Shown here: positions 34,383-43,969 of the stretch, piece after piece
Layout of the letters: each line of letters begins with the position of its first letter
How positions within the stretch are numbered: position 1 is the stretch's first letter
Source: Nonomuraea solani
GTDB taxonomy: Bacteria; Actinomycetota; Actinomycetes; Streptosporangiales; Streptosporangiaceae
Reading direction: 5' to 3'
Assembly: GCF_900108335.1 (NCBI RefSeq)
Contig: NZ_FNVT01000003.1
Span: forward strand, 787,563 to 851,562
Length of the DNA stretch: 64,000 nucleotides
Made by a program: the position numbers and the translations under genes
The notes under the pieces: generated by a model
What the model was told of the DNA's origin: nothing
Databases searched by the model: none
The model's input: the letters and a program-made list of their open reading frames with translations, nothing else

Positions 34383-35296
34383 CGCGCAGCACCCCGGAAC
34401 TCGACGGCGTCCCTGGTCAGATCCAGGTACGCCTCCTCCAGCGTCGCCCGATATCCGCTCACCTCGGAGAACGGCACGTCGTACGCTCCGAGCAGGCGCA
34501 CGATCCGCTCGGCGGGCAGCCCGGAGACGACGAGGGCCTCCCGGTCGCCCGCCGCCACGGTGGCGCCGGCGCCGGCGAGCGCCGCCATGGCCCGCGCCCG
34601 CGCGGCGGTGCGCAGCGTCACCCGGTCGCGGGACGCCCTGGCGATCAGCTCGGCCACCCCGATGTCCGCCACGACCCGCCCGCGGCCCGCCACCACGAGA
34701 TGATCGGCGCTGTCCTGCAGCTCGCTCATCAGGTGGCTGGAGACCAGCACGGCGCGGCCCTCGGCGGCCAGCGCCCGCAGGAGCCCGCGGATCCACACGA
34801 CACCCTCCGGGTCGAGCCCGTTGACGGGCTCGTCCAGCATGAGGATGGGCGGGTCGCCGAGCAGCGCCGCCGCGATCCCGAGCCGCTGCCGCATGCCGAG
34901 CGAGTAGCCGCCGGCCCGCCGCCGCGCCGCCGTGGTCAGCCCGGCCTGCTCGATCACCTCGTCCACCCGCCGGGCTCCCAGGCCCTGGGAGTGGGCCAGC
35001 CACAGCAGGTGGTCGCGGCCGGTGCGGCTCGGCTGCAGCGCGCCGGCGTCGAGCAGCGCGCCGACGTGGCTCAGCGGGCGCCGCAGACTCCGGTACGCCC
35101 TCCCGCCCACCAGCGCGTGCCCCTCGTCGGGGGCGTCCAGGCCGAGCACCACGCGCATCGTGGTGGACTTGCCGGCGCCGTTCGGCCCGACGAAGCCGGT
35201 CACCTGGCCGGGCCGCACGGTGAACGTCATCCCGTCCAGCGCCGTCGTCCGGCCGAAGCGTTTGCGCAGACCGCTGACTTCGATGGTCGCTTCCAT
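34379..35296 (-). CDS. ABC transporter ATP-binding protein (drug-export type)
   Basis: 305 residues. Walker A GFVGPNGAGKSTTMRV, signature YSLGMRQRLGIAAALL and Walker B ILMLDEPVNGLDPEG are intact, followed by the C-terminal extension found in DrrA/CcmA-like exporters. ATG at 35296 gives the usual N-terminus MEATIEVSGLRKRFG; longer frames start in promoter DNA. TAGTGT a few bases upstream suggests a leaderless or nearly leaderless transcript. Divergent from a two-component system across 104 bp that may control it. Confidence 0.93.
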   Translation of the reverse strand: MEATIEVSGLRKRFGRTTALDGMTFTVRPGQVTGFVGPNGAGKSTTMRVVLGLDAPDEGHALVGGRAYRSLRRPLSHVGALLDAGALQPSRTGRDHLLWLAHSQGLGARRVDEVIEQAGLTTAARRRAGGYSLGMRQRLGIAAALLGDPPILMLDEPVNGLDPEGVVWIRGLLRALAAEGRAVLVSSHLMSELQDSADHLVVAGRGRVVADIGVAELIARASRDRVTLRTAARARAMAALAGAGATVAAGDREALVVSGLPAERIVRLLGAYDVPFSEVSGYRATLEEAYLDLTRDAVEFRGAAR

Positions 35297-35400
35297 GACG
35301 AGGGACACTAGGCGGCGGCCCCCGGAGCGGTCGTCACGCCAGGGAGTGATCCTCGCCGTCACTCGTGTGAGGGACGCCGCACTGGTGCGGGGCGGGAACA

Positions 35401-36669
35401 ATGGTCGTCGTGGAGCGAGTGTACGGTCGGCTGGGCCTGAAGACGGGTGCGACGCCATGGGTGCTGATCGCGATCGGCGTCGTGCTGGCGCTGCTGGGGG
35501 TGGCCGAGGCGCTCGCCCAGGCCGGGGCCCCCATCCTGCTCGGCGACACGGAGCCCGCCCCCGTGAACGGGCCTCTTAACAGCCCGGTTCCTCAGGTCGA
35601 CCCCTCGCGTTTCGTCATGATCCTGCCCCTGCTGGCGCTGGCCACCACGCTGCCGATCGCCCTGCTCTGGCACCAGCCGGCCGCGACCGCGCTCCTGGTC
35701 TCCGGGATGAGCGTGCTGTCGATCACGGCCTTCCACATGGTGACCATCGCCGGGCTGGTGGCGCAGCTCGTCGCGGGCTACCGGCACGGCCGCCACGGGT
35801 CGCCGGTGCCGGCCGTGCTCGTCACCGTGCCGTTCCCGCTGCTGGCCATGGGGTTCGCGACGGCCGGTGGGCCTGACAGTCCCTTACGGCTGTCCTCCCT
35901 GCTGCTGGCCTGCCTGCTCCCTGCGGCGGCGCTGGCCGGGATCGCCCGCCGCGCCCGCGGCGAGGCCATGGCCGGCACGGCGGCCCGGCAGGTGGTCGCC
36001 GACAGCCTGCTGGAGCACACGGCACGGGGCGAGCGCGCCCGCATCGCCCGCGAGCTGCACGACGTCGTCGCCCATCACATCTCAATGGTCGCCGTGCAGG
36101 CGGAGGCGGCCCGGCTGGCCGTGCCCGGCATGCCGGAGGCGGGGGCCGAGCGGCTATCGGCGATCGGTGACACCGCCAGGGCGGCGCTGACCGAGATGCG
36201 GCGGCTGCTGGGCGTGCTGCGCGAGGACACCGAGGAGCAGCCGGACTGGCGGCCGCAGCCCGGGCTGAGCCTCGACGAGCTCAACGAGCTGCTGGACGAG
36301 TCGCGTGAGGCGTCGGGCAGCGGCACGCGGCTGATCCTGCGCGGTGCGCCGGTGGAGCTGGATCCTGGGGTGGCGCTGGCGGCATACCGGATCGTTCAGG
36401 AGGCGCTCACCAACACCCGGCGGCACGCGCCCGGGGCGGCGGTGGACGTGGAGCTCGACTACACCGGCGACATTCTGCTCCTGACCGTCCGCGACAACGG
36501 CCCCGGCCCGTCCGAGCCCTCTGACGACACGGAATCCTCTGGGCTCGGGCTGACCGGGATGCGAGAGCGGGCCGCGGCGGTCGGCGGGGAGCTGCGGACG
36601 GGGTCCGCGCCCGGCGGCGGGTTCCTGGTGGAGGCCCGCCTGCCGCTGAGCGAGCAGGACCCTGAATGA
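35401..36669 (+). CDS. Sensor histidine kinase (NarL-type, HisKA_3)
   Basis: 422 residues: four to six N-terminal membrane helices (about 18-175), then the HisKA_3 dimerisation domain with the phosphate-accepting H220 in ARELHDVVAHHISMVAVQAE, and a HATPase domain (VQEALTNTRRHAPGA, DNGPG, GLGLTGMRERAAAVGG). Short extracellular loops suggest sensing within or at the membrane, as in antibiotic- or envelope-stress sensors. Stop overlaps the response regulator start (ATGA). Divergent from the ABC exporter. Confidence 0.94.
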   Translation: MVVVERVYGRLGLKTGATPWVLIAIGVVLALLGVAEALAQAGAPILLGDTEPAPVNGPLNSPVPQVDPSRFVMILPLLALATTLPIALLWHQPAATALLVSGMSVLSITAFHMVTIAGLVAQLVAGYRHGRHGSPVPAVLVTVPFPLLAMGFATAGGPDSPLRLSSLLLACLLPAAALAGIARRARGEAMAGTAARQVVADSLLEHTARGERARIARELHDVVAHHISMVAVQAEAARLAVPGMPEAGAERLSAIGDTARAALTEMRRLLGVLREDTEEQPDWRPQPGLSLDELNELLDESREASGSGTRLILRGAPVELDPGVALAAYRIVQEALTNTRRHAPGAAVDVELDYTGDILLLTVRDNGPGPSEPSDDTESSGLGLTGMRERAAAVGGELRTGSAPGGGFLVEARLPLSEQDPE

Positions 36670-37325
36670 GCACGATCAGGGTGCTCATCGCCGACGACCA
36701 CCTGGTCGTGCGGACGGGGTTCGCCGAGCTGCTCGACACGCAGCCGGACTTCGAGGTGGCCGGCGCCGCCGCCGACGGAGCCGAGGCAGTGCGGCTGTGC
36801 CGCGAGTTGTCCCCCGACGTCGTGCTCATGGACGTGCGCATGCCGGGCATGAACGGCATCGAGGCCACCCGGCTCCTGGCCGGCCCCGAGGGGCCGCGGG
36901 TGCTGATCCTGACCACGTTCGACCTCGACGAGTACGTCTACGACGCCCTGCGCGCCGGCGCCAGCGGCTTCCTGCTCAAGGACGTCACCGCCGAGCGCCT
37001 CTTCGACGCGGTACGCGTGATCGCCGCCGGGGAGGCGCTGCTGGCCCCGGCCGTCACCCGCCGCCTCATCGGCGAGTTCGCCCGCCTCGGCCCCCGAGGT
37101 CCCGAGGTGGCGCTCTCCGCGCTCACCCCGCGCGAGACCCAGGTGCTGCGGCTCGTCGCCGAGGGCCTGTCCAACCCCGAGATCGCGGCCCGGCTGGTGG
37201 TCACGGAGGAGACGGTCAAGACCCACGTGAGCCGGATGCTCAACAAGCTCGGCCTGCGGGACAGGACCCAGGCCGTCGTCACGGCGTACGAGACGGGCCT
37301 GGTCGTGCCCCGTGGCAGGGCGTGA
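36666..37325 (+). CDS. Response regulator, NarL/LuxR family
   Basis: 219 residues: receiver domain with D9/D10 (VLIADDH) and phosphorylation site D56 (VVLMDVRMPG), Lys in FLLKDVTA, then a LuxR helix-turn-helix (LTPRETQVLRLVAEGLSNPEIA and VKTHVSRMLNKLGLRDR). Translationally coupled to the kinase. Probably activates or represses the divergent exporter operon; no operator could be identified by eye. Confidence 0.95.
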   Translation: MSTIRVLIADDHLVVRTGFAELLDTQPDFEVAGAAADGAEAVRLCRELSPDVVLMDVRMPGMNGIEATRLLAGPEGPRVLILTTFDLDEYVYDALRAGASGFLLKDVTAERLFDAVRVIAAGEALLAPAVTRRLIGEFARLGPRGPEVALSALTPRETQVLRLVAEGLSNPEIAARLVVTEETVKTHVSRMLNKLGLRDRTQAVVTAYETGLVVPRGRA

Positions 37326-37345
37326 CCAGGCCCATCGGAAAGCCG

Positions 37346-38428
37346 TCAGAAGTCGAAGTCGTCGATGTTCTCCTTGTTGAAGACGGTCGGCTTGCCGAGC
37401 AGCACCTCGCCCTTGGCCCCGACGGTGTAGTCGCCGAGCTTGCCGGCCTTGAACTTCTCCCCCTCGGCCCCGGTGATCTGCCCGGAGGCCAGCGCGGCGG
37501 CCGCGTACGAGGCCAGGTAGCCGAGGTCGGCCGGGTTCCACAGTTCGAACGCCTCGATGGTGCCGTCCTTGACGAACTTGCGGAGCTGGTTGGGGGTGCC
37601 GAGCCCGGTCAGCTTGACCTTGCCCTTGGACGGCGAGTCGGACAGGTAGCGGGCCGCGGCGGCGATGCCGACGGTGGTGGGCGAGATGATGCCCGCCAAA
37701 TCGGGATATGAGCGGAGAAGGCCCTGGGTCTCCGTGAACGACTTCTGGTCGTCGTCGTTGCCGTAGGCGACCTTGACCAGCTCGATGTCCTTGTACTCGG
37801 GCTTCTTGAGCTCGTCCTTCATGAAGTCGATCCAGGTGTTCTGGTTGGTCGCGTTCGGCGTGGCGGACAGGACCGCGATCTTGCCCTTGTTGCCGATCTG
37901 CTCGGCCAGGAGCTGCACCTCCGTCCGGCCCAGGTCCTCGGCGCTGGCCTGGTTGACGAAGATGTGGCGGCCGTCGGCGGCGGTGTCGGAGTCGTAGCTG
38001 ACGACCTTGATCCCGGCGGCCATCGCCTGCTTGAGCGCGGGCACCACGGCGTTGGGGTCGTTGGCGGAGATGACGATGGCGTCCTGCTTCTGCTGCGTCA
38101 GCGTGTTGATGTAGGACACCTGCGAGGACGCGCTCGCGTCGGACGGCCCGACCTCCTTGCCCTCGCCGCCGAACTCCTTGGCGGCCGCGATGCCACCGCC
38201 GTCGGCGATCGTGAAGTACGGGTTGTTGACCGCCTTCGGCAGGAACGCGATCTTGAGTCCCTGCTTGAGCGGGGCGTTCGGGTTGGCCGCGGCCGACGAC
38301 GCGGCGGCGGTGGCCGGGGCGGACGACTGCTGGGCGACGTCGCTCTTCGTGGTGCCGCCGCAGGCCGCTGTGAGCAGGGCGAGCCCGGCCAGGAGCGCCG
38401 TTCGCCGCCAAGGGATACGCGTACTCAT
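37346..38428 (-). CDS. rhaS: Sugar ABC transporter substrate-binding lipoprotein (rhamnose type)
   Basis: 360 residues; lipoprotein signal with Cys in LLTAACGG, then a Ser/Ala-rich linker and a periplasmic-binding-protein-like domain (LKIAFLPKAVNNPYFTIADG, DAIVISANDPNAVVPALKQA, KVVSYDSDT). It is closest in recall to proteins annotated as rhamnose ABC transporter substrate-binding. Last gene of a four-gene import operon; TAATG overlap with the upstream permease. No rhamnose catabolic gene is in the window, so the sugar is inferred. Confidence 0.85.
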   Translation of the reverse strand: MSTRIPWRRTALLAGLALLTAACGGTTKSDVAQQSSAPATAAASSAAANPNAPLKQGLKIAFLPKAVNNPYFTIADGGGIAAAKEFGGEGKEVGPSDASASSQVSYINTLTQQKQDAIVISANDPNAVVPALKQAMAAGIKVVSYDSDTAADGRHIFVNQASAEDLGRTEVQLLAEQIGNKGKIAVLSATPNATNQNTWIDFMKDELKKPEYKDIELVKVAYGNDDDQKSFTETQGLLRSYPDLAGIISPTTVGIAAAARYLSDSPSKGKVKLTGLGTPNQLRKFVKDGTIEAFELWNPADLGYLASYAAAALASGQITGAEGEKFKAGKLGDYTVGAKGEVLLGKPTVFNKENIDDFDF

Positions 38429-39399
38429 TATGCGGACTTCCCTTCCAATTGGGGTGATGTGCGCCGCCGCCAGACCGCCCCGAGATTCGGCGCCAGCACG
38501 GATGCGACGAGCAGCAGGCCCGTCACGAAGTTCAGGACCTCGTTGGCCACGTCGGCCAGGATCAGCGCGTTGCGTACGACGCCGAGCAGCAGCACCGCCA
38601 TCAGGACCCCGGGCAGCGTGCCGCGCCCGCCGAAGATCGACACCCCGCCGAGCAGCACGGCGGCCACCACGGCCAGCTCCAGCCCGGTGCCGTTGTCGGC
38701 GCGGGCGCTGGCGTAGCGGAAGGTGTAGACGAGGGAGGCCAGCGCGGCCATCACGCCGGAGGCCACGAACAGCCAGAACTTGATCCGCTTGACCCGCACG
38801 CCGGCGAAGTAGGCGGCCTCCTCGTTCGAGCCGAGCGCGAAGATCGAGCGGCCGAGCCCGGTGGCGTGCAGCACCACGGCCGCGATCGCCGCCAGCACCG
38901 CGACCAGCACGGTGGCCAGCGGAACCGGGCCGATCGAGGCGGTGGCCAGGCTCGTGTAGGCGGGCGGCAGGTCGGCCACCGCCTGGTCTCCGAGCATCAC
39001 GTACGCCAGGCCGCGGAACAGCGCGTACGTGCCGATCGTGACCGCCAGCGAGGGCAGGCCTAGCCGGGTCACGAGCAGGCCGTTGAACGCGCCGCAGGCC
39101 GCCCCGACCAGCAGGCAGATCGGCATGATCAGCTCGATGGAGAGCCCGGCGTTCCACAGCCAGCCGAGCACCGCGCAGGACAGGCCCAGCGTGGAGGCCA
39201 CCGACAGGTCGATCTCGGCGGCCACGATGACCAGCGTCATGGTCAGCGCCATCAGGGCGATCTCGGTGGTGTCGAGCAGCAGGAACGAGACGTTGGAGCC
39301 GTTGGCGAAGCCGTCCACGCCGAGCGAGGCCCACATGACAACGGCGGCGAGCAGGACCAGGATCAGTCCCTCCCACCGGCGGACCAGGTCAATGCGCAT
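38428..39399 (-). CDS. Sugar ABC transporter permease (RbsC/RhaQ-like)
   Basis: 323 residues, eight to ten membrane helices. Family signatures are VAAEIDLSVASTLGLS near residue 60 and LEL...VAAVLLGGVSIFGGRGTLPG near residue 245, both typical of ribose/rhamnose-class permeases. It overlaps the upstream permease by 11 bp and the binding-protein gene by one base. Confidence 0.92.
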   Translation of the reverse strand: MRIDLVRRWEGLILVLLAAVVMWASLGVDGFANGSNVSFLLLDTTEIALMALTMTLVIVAAEIDLSVASTLGLSCAVLGWLWNAGLSIELIMPICLLVGAACGAFNGLLVTRLGLPSLAVTIGTYALFRGLAYVMLGDQAVADLPPAYTSLATASIGPVPLATVLVAVLAAIAAVVLHATGLGRSIFALGSNEEAAYFAGVRVKRIKFWLFVASGVMAALASLVYTFRYASARADNGTGLELAVVAAVLLGGVSIFGGRGTLPGVLMAVLLLGVVRNALILADVANEVLNFVTGLLLVASVLAPNLGAVWRRRTSPQLEGKSA

Positions 39400-40432
39400 C
39401 GTGGAACCTCCTGCGGCGCAGCGCGGCGGCCACCCGCAGCGCGAGCACCCGGTCGAGAACGATGGCGGCGATCAGCAGCGCGCCGTTGATCGCCGTCTGC
39501 GCGAGCGCGTCCACCCGGAGCACGGCCAGCGCGCTGGTGATCCCGGTGAGCAGCAGCGCCCCGAGCGCGGCCCCGTAGACGGTGCCGCTGCCGCCGAAGA
39601 TGGCCACGCCGCCCACCACGACGGCCGCGATCACGTCGAGCTCCTTGCCCGTCGCCACGGTCGCGTCCACGGTGCCGAACCTGGCCGCCCACATGACGCC
39701 GGCCAGCCCGGCCAGCGCCCCGCTGGCGACGAACGCGGCCACGATCCGGCGCCGGACGCCGATCCCGGCCAGGACCGCGGCCTCGGGGTTGGAGCCGATG
39801 GCGTACAGCTCGCGGCCCGAGCGCAGGTTGCGCAGCATCCAGCCGACGACCAGCAGGACGGCCAGGGCGACGAGCGCGAGCAGCGGCACGCCGAGCACGG
39901 AGCGGGCGCCCAGGGCCAGGAAGTCGTCGGGCATGTCGGCCGCGTTCACCTGGCGGCCGCCGGCCCAGGCGTAGTCGATGCCGCGGAAGGCGTACAGGGT
40001 GCCCAGGGTGGCGACCAGCGCGGGCACCTTGGCCGCGCCGACGAGCAGGCCGTTGATCGCCCCGCAGAGCGCGCCCAGCGCCACGCAGCCGGCGATCACG
40101 ACCGGGATCGGCACCCCCGGGTAGTCGGCCAGGATCAGCGCGCTCCCGAACGCCGACAGGCCCACCACGGAGCTGACCGACAGGTCCACGTTCCTGGTGA
40201 TGACGACGAGGGTCTGGCCGACGGCGAGCAGGGCCACGATGGCGGAGTTCAGCAGGATGTCGCGCAGGCTGTCGTAGGTGAGGAAGCTCGGGTTGACCGC
40301 GCCCGTGACGCCGAACAGCACGCCGAGCGCGACCACGATGCCCAGCTCGCGCACGCGGGCGACGCGGTCCACGAGCCGCCGCCCGCCGTTGCGCCGCACC
40401 CCCTCCTCGGGCCTGGCGGCCGTCGTGGTCAC
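39389..40432 (-). CDS. Sugar ABC transporter permease (RbsC/RhaP-like)
   Basis: 347 residues with about ten helices. [19 protein letters not shown] and [20 protein letters not shown] are the paired family signatures. GTG start at 40432 overlaps the ATPase stop as GTGA. It pairs with the following permease to form a heteromeric channel. Confidence 0.92.
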   Translation of the reverse strand: MTTTAARPEEGVRRNGGRRLVDRVARVRELGIVVALGVLFGVTGAVNPSFLTYDSLRDILLNSAIVALLAVGQTLVVITRNVDLSVSSVVGLSAFGSALILADYPGVPIPVVIAGCVALGALCGAINGLLVGAAKVPALVATLGTLYAFRGIDYAWAGGRQVNAADMPDDFLALGARSVLGVPLLALVALAVLLVVGWMLRNLRSGRELYAIGSNPEAAVLAGIGVRRRIVAAFVASGALAGLAGVMWAARFGTVDATVATGKELDVIAAVVVGGVAIFGGSGTVYGAALGALLLTGITSALAVLRVDALAQTAINGALLIAAIVLDRVLALRVAAALRRRRFHDAH

Positions 40433-41925
40433 GCGGTGCTCCTTCCGGTGGCGGCGGCCATCACGCTCTCCTCGGTCGCGTCCGCGCGGGCGAACTCGGC
40501 GGCCAGCCGCCCTTCGTGCATGACCAGCACCCGGTCGGCCATGCCCAGCACCTCGGGCAGCTCGGAGGAGATCATCAGCACCGCCACCCCGTTCCCGGCC
40601 AGCTCCGACAGCAGCCGGTGCACCTCGGCCTTGGTCCCCACGTCGATCCCCCGGGTCGGCTCGTCCACGATGAGCACCGACGGCCTGCGCGCCAGCCACT
40701 TGGCCAGCACGACCTTCTGCTGGTTGCCGCCGGACAGCACGTTCACCGGGTCGGTCAGCTTGGCGAACTTGAGCCGCAGCCGCACCGCCCAGTCCTTGGC
40801 CCGCTCCCGCTCGGCCGGCCGGGAGATGAGCGGCCCCTTGCGGACGTCGGCCAGCCCGGCGAGCCCGATGTTGCGCTCGATCGACAGGTCCATGACCAGG
40901 CCCTGCTGCCGCCGGTCCTCGGGGACCAGGGCCAGCCCGGCCGCCATCGCCGCCGTGGGGCTGGCCCGCCGCAGCCGCCTGCCGTCCACCTGGACGCTGC
41001 CCGCGTCCCAGCGGTCGATGCCGAACACGGCCCTGGCCACCTCGCTGCGCCCGGCCCCGACCAGCCCTGCCAGCGCGACGATCTCGCCGCGCCGCACCTC
41101 GAAGGACACGTCGGTGAAGACTCCTTCGCGGGTGAGGCGGCTGACCCGCAGCGCCACCTCGCCGGTGTCGGTCTCCTGTTTGGGGAACAGGGCCTCCAGC
41201 TCTCTGCCGACCATGCGGCGTACGAGGTCGTCGGGGGTGATGTCGTCGATCAGGTCGGTGGCCACGAACGTGCCGTCGCGCAGGGTCGTGACCCGCCGGC
41301 ACAGCTCGAACATCTCCTCCAGCCGGTGCGAGACGAACAGCAGCGCGCACCCCTGCTCCCGCAGCGCCTTGGCCACGCCGAACAGCCGGGCCACCTCCTT
41401 GCCGGACAGCGCGGCGGTGGGTTCGTCCATGATGAGCACCCGGGCCTGCCGTGACAGCGCCTTGGCGATCTCCACGAGCTGCTGGTCGGCGATCGACAGG
41501 CCGCGGGCGGGCCGGCCGGGGTCGAGCCGCACGCCGAGCCTTTCGAACAGCTCGGCGGCGCCCGCGCGCATGGCGCGCCGATCGATGCCGAAGCGGGAGC
41601 GGGGCTGGCGGCCCATGAAGATGTTCTCCATGACCGACAGGTCGGGGAACAGGGTCGGCTCCTGGTAGATCACCGCGACCCCGGCCCGCTGGGCGTCGGC
41701 GGGGCCGGCGAACTCGACCGGCTCGCCGTCCAGCAGGACGCTGCCGGAGTCGGGCCGGTGCACGCCTGAGAGGATCTTCACGAGCGTGGATTTGCCCGCG
41801 CCGTTCTCCCCGGCGAGCGCGTGCACCTCGCCGGGATGAAGGTCCAGAGAGACCTCGCGTACGGCCCGTACGGCGCCGAACGCCTTGCTGACCTGTGAGA
41901 GGGACAATACGGGAGTCTGATCCAT
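40429..41925 (-). CDS. Sugar ABC transporter ATP-binding protein (two ABC domains)
   Basis: 498 residues with two fused ABC domains, as in RbsA/XylG/RhaT. First domain: Walker [18 protein letters not shown], signature [15 protein letters not shown], Walker [13 protein letters not shown]. The second has the degenerate loop [29 protein letters not shown] and [17 protein letters not shown] at 41925 is preferred over 41943, having GGGAG eight bases upstream. First gene of the import operon. Confidence 0.93.
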   Translation of the reverse strand: MDQTPVLSLSQVSKAFGAVRAVREVSLDLHPGEVHALAGENGAGKSTLVKILSGVHRPDSGSVLLDGEPVEFAGPADAQRAGVAVIYQEPTLFPDLSVMENIFMGRQPRSRFGIDRRAMRAGAAELFERLGVRLDPGRPARGLSIADQQLVEIAKALSRQARVLIMDEPTAALSGKEVARLFGVAKALREQGCALLFVSHRLEEMFELCRRVTTLRDGTFVATDLIDDITPDDLVRRMVGRELEALFPKQETDTGEVALRVSRLTREGVFTDVSFEVRRGEIVALAGLVGAGRSEVARAVFGIDRWDAGSVQVDGRRLRRASPTAAMAAGLALVPEDRRQQGLVMDLSIERNIGLAGLADVRKGPLISRPAERERAKDWAVRLRLKFAKLTDPVNVLSGGNQQKVVLAKWLARRPSVLIVDEPTRGIDVGTKAEVHRLLSELAGNGVAVLMISSELPEVLGMADRVLVMHEGRLAAEFARADATEESVMAAATGRSTA

Positions 41926-41941
41926 GTGCCGCACTCCCGGC

Positions 41942-41954
41942 AAAATCGTTTTAA
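41942..41954. promoter_or_regulatory. Candidate operator for the sugar ABC operon
   Basis: AAAATCGTTTT (41942-41952), extended to TTAAAACGATTTT on the minus strand, is an AT-rich near-palindrome in very GC-rich DNA. It lies between the candidate promoter and the first gene, where a LacI/DeoR-type repressor would block transcription. No such regulator is adjacent. Confidence 0.35.
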
Positions 41955-41965
41955 GCGGTGGGAGG

Positions 41966-41995
41966 ACGGTAGATCAGCCGACGGCCGCGCGTCAA
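41966..41995 (-). promoter_or_regulatory. Candidate promoter of the sugar ABC operon
   Basis: TTGACG (41995-41990) and TACCGT (41971-41966) are separated by 18 bp on the minus strand, about 40 bases before the ATPase start. Confidence 0.5.
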
Positions 41996-42043
41996 TGGCC
42001 TGTTTTCACAGTGTCGTCACGGGCTCATCTCGTGCGGGAATTG

Positions 42044-42994
42044 TTACGTTTTAAGCACTTCGCTCGCGGGAAAAGGGCAGACCTCGCGGCGGAAGCGGCC
42101 GGGCGCCACGCCGTGTTCGCGCTTGAAGGCGTTGGCGAAGGAGAACTCCGAGGTGTAGCCGACCCGGGCGGCGATCGCGTTGAGCGCATCGTCCGACTCC
42201 CGCAGCAGCCGGGCCGCGGTGGCCAGCCGCCACCAGGTCAGGTACGCCAGCGGCGGCTGCCCCACCAGAGTCGTGAACCGCCGGGCGAACGCGGCCCTCG
42301 ACAACCCCGCCCGCTCCCCCATCTCCCGCACCGTCCACGGCCGCGCCGGATCGCGGTGCACGGCGTCGAGCACGGCGCTGATCTGCGGATCGGCCAGCGC
42401 CGCGGCCCAGCCGCCGACCTGGCAGCGATCGGGCTCGGCGGTGAACCAGGCCCGCAGAATGTAGAGCAGCAGCAGGTCGAGCAGCGACGACACGACCGTG
42501 TCGGCGCCCAGGCGCGGCCGGTGCACCTCGGCGCCCAGCAGCTCGACCGCGGCCCGCAGCTCGGTGTGCCGGCCCAGCTCGGCCGGCAGATGGATCAGGT
42601 CGGGCAGGTCGCGCAGGATCGGATGGACGCGGCTCTCGTCGATCCGGTAGCCGCCGCAGAGCAGCACCGTGGCCGCGCCGGGCCCGTCGATCGAGGCGGA
42701 GTCGAACAGGTCGAGCCCGTCCAGATCGCACTGCGGCTCCTCGATCGGCGTGGACGGGGAGTCCGCGATCGCGTAGCCGTGCCCTCGAGGGAAGAACAGC
42801 ACGTCACCTGCCGACAAGGGGACCGGGTCGCCGTCCGGCGCGATGAGCCAGCCCGAGCCCCGCAGCACGACCTGAAACCCGGCGGAACCGGGCACCGAGG
42901 GGAACCGCTGCCCCCAGGGGGCGCGCCACTCGACGCGGGCGGAGCGGGGGCGGCCGGTGCGCATGAGCGCGATCACGTCACTGAGCACATCCAC
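42044..42994 (-). CDS. AraC-family transcriptional regulator with cupin domain
   Basis: 316 residues: N-terminal cupin-like AraC-binding domain (about 30-200; GWLIAPDGDPVPLSAGDVLFFPRG) and C-terminal double helix-turn-helix (about 215-305; VREMGERAGLSRAAFARRF and IAARVGYTSEFSFANAFKREHG). It is divergent from the NADP-dependent oxidoreductase gene with 89 bp between starts, the usual layout for AraC-type control of a neighbouring reductase. Confidence 0.93.
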   Translation of the reverse strand: MDVLSDVIALMRTGRPRSARVEWRAPWGQRFPSVPGSAGFQVVLRGSGWLIAPDGDPVPLSAGDVLFFPRGHGYAIADSPSTPIEEPQCDLDGLDLFDSASIDGPGAATVLLCGGYRIDESRVHPILRDLPDLIHLPAELGRHTELRAAVELLGAEVHRPRLGADTVVSSLLDLLLLYILRAWFTAEPDRCQVGGWAAALADPQISAVLDAVHRDPARPWTVREMGERAGLSRAAFARRFTTLVGQPPLAYLTWWRLATAARLLRESDDALNAIAARVGYTSEFSFANAFKREHGVAPGRFRREVCPFPASEVLKT

Positions 42995-43048
42995 GCCGAC
43001 AGTCTAGGCCACGAGACGGGCACGTATGAAAGACGCGGTTCTCACGCA

Positions 43049-43077
43049 TTGGCCGTCTTCTCTGGCTCTTCTAGGGT
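43049..43077 (+). promoter_or_regulatory. Promoter of the oxidoreductase gene, leaderless
   Basis: TTGGCC (43049-43054) and TAGGGT (43072-43077) have a 17-bp spacer. The ATG at 43084 lies seven bases after the -10 and has no ribosome site, so transcription probably starts at the ATG itself. Confidence 0.55.
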
Positions 43078-43083
43078 TTCCCC

Positions 43084-43962
43084 ATGCGAACCATGAGAGC
43101 GGCCAGGATCCACGAGTACGGCGACACCTCGGTGATCCGGCACGAACACGTCCCCGTTCCCGCCCCCGGCCCAGGAGCGGCCCTGATCGAGGTGGCGGCC
43201 ATGTCCTTCAACCCGGCGGAGATCGGCCTGCGCCGGGGATACCTGCACGAACTGCTCGGCGTGAGCCTGCCGTACACGCTCGGCTGGGACGTCGCGGGCA
43301 CGGTGGCCGACGCGGGCGACACCGGCCTCAATGTGGGCGACCGCGTGTTCGGCCAGGTGGAGGGCGCCGCGGCCGACTACGTGGCGGCCCCGGCGAGCCT
43401 GCTGGCCCGGGCGCCGGAGAGCATCCCCCTGGCCCACGCCGCCGCCATCCCGGTGGCCGGGCTCACCGCCTGGCAGGCGGTCTTCGAGCACGCCCGCATC
43501 ACCCCCGGGCAGCGGGTGCTCATCAACGGCGCGGGCGGCGGCATCGGCCTGTTCGCCGTACAGCTCGCCAAACACGCCGGCGCCATCGTGACGGCCACGG
43601 CGAGCCCGCGCAGCGCGGCGGCCGTGGCCGGGCTGGGCGCGGACGAGGTGGTCGACTACACGGCCGGCCCGCTGCCCGGTGACATGGACGTGCTGCTCAA
43701 CCTGGCCGCGGTCACCGAAGAGGACGCCGCCGCCCTGGCCGGGCTCGCGCGCACGGTGGTCACCGTCGCCACGCCGATCGAGGGCGGAACCCACTTCATC
43801 ACCCGCAACGACCCCGAACAGCTCGCCCTGATCGCCGCGCTGATCGACAAGGGCGAGCTGACCGTCGAGGTCGCCGAGACGCACCCGGTGTCCGAACTGG
43901 CCACGATCCACCTCCGCGCCGAGGCCGGCGACACGCGCGGCAAGATCGTGCTGACGATGTGA
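43084..43962 (+). CDS. NADP-dependent quinone-oxidoreductase-like enzyme (MDR family)
   Basis: 292 residues of the zinc-free medium-chain reductase family: ALIEVAAMSFNPAEIGLRRG, LGWDVAGTVADAGD and the nucleotide-binding ITPGQRVLINGAGGGIGLFAVQLAK (about 138-163). Reduces quinones or alpha,beta-unsaturated carbonyls with NADPH. At 292 residues it is a little short, having no zinc loop. Divergent from the AraC regulator. Confidence 0.9.
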   Translation: MRTMRAARIHEYGDTSVIRHEHVPVPAPGPGAALIEVAAMSFNPAEIGLRRGYLHELLGVSLPYTLGWDVAGTVADAGDTGLNVGDRVFGQVEGAAADYVAAPASLLARAPESIPLAHAAAIPVAGLTAWQAVFEHARITPGQRVLINGAGGGIGLFAVQLAKHAGAIVTATASPRSAAAVAGLGADEVVDYTAGPLPGDMDVLLNLAAVTEEDAAALAGLARTVVTVATPIEGGTHFITRNDPEQLALIAALIDKGELTVEVAETHPVSELATIHLRAEAGDTRGKIVLTM

Positions 43963-43969
43963 GCCGCCG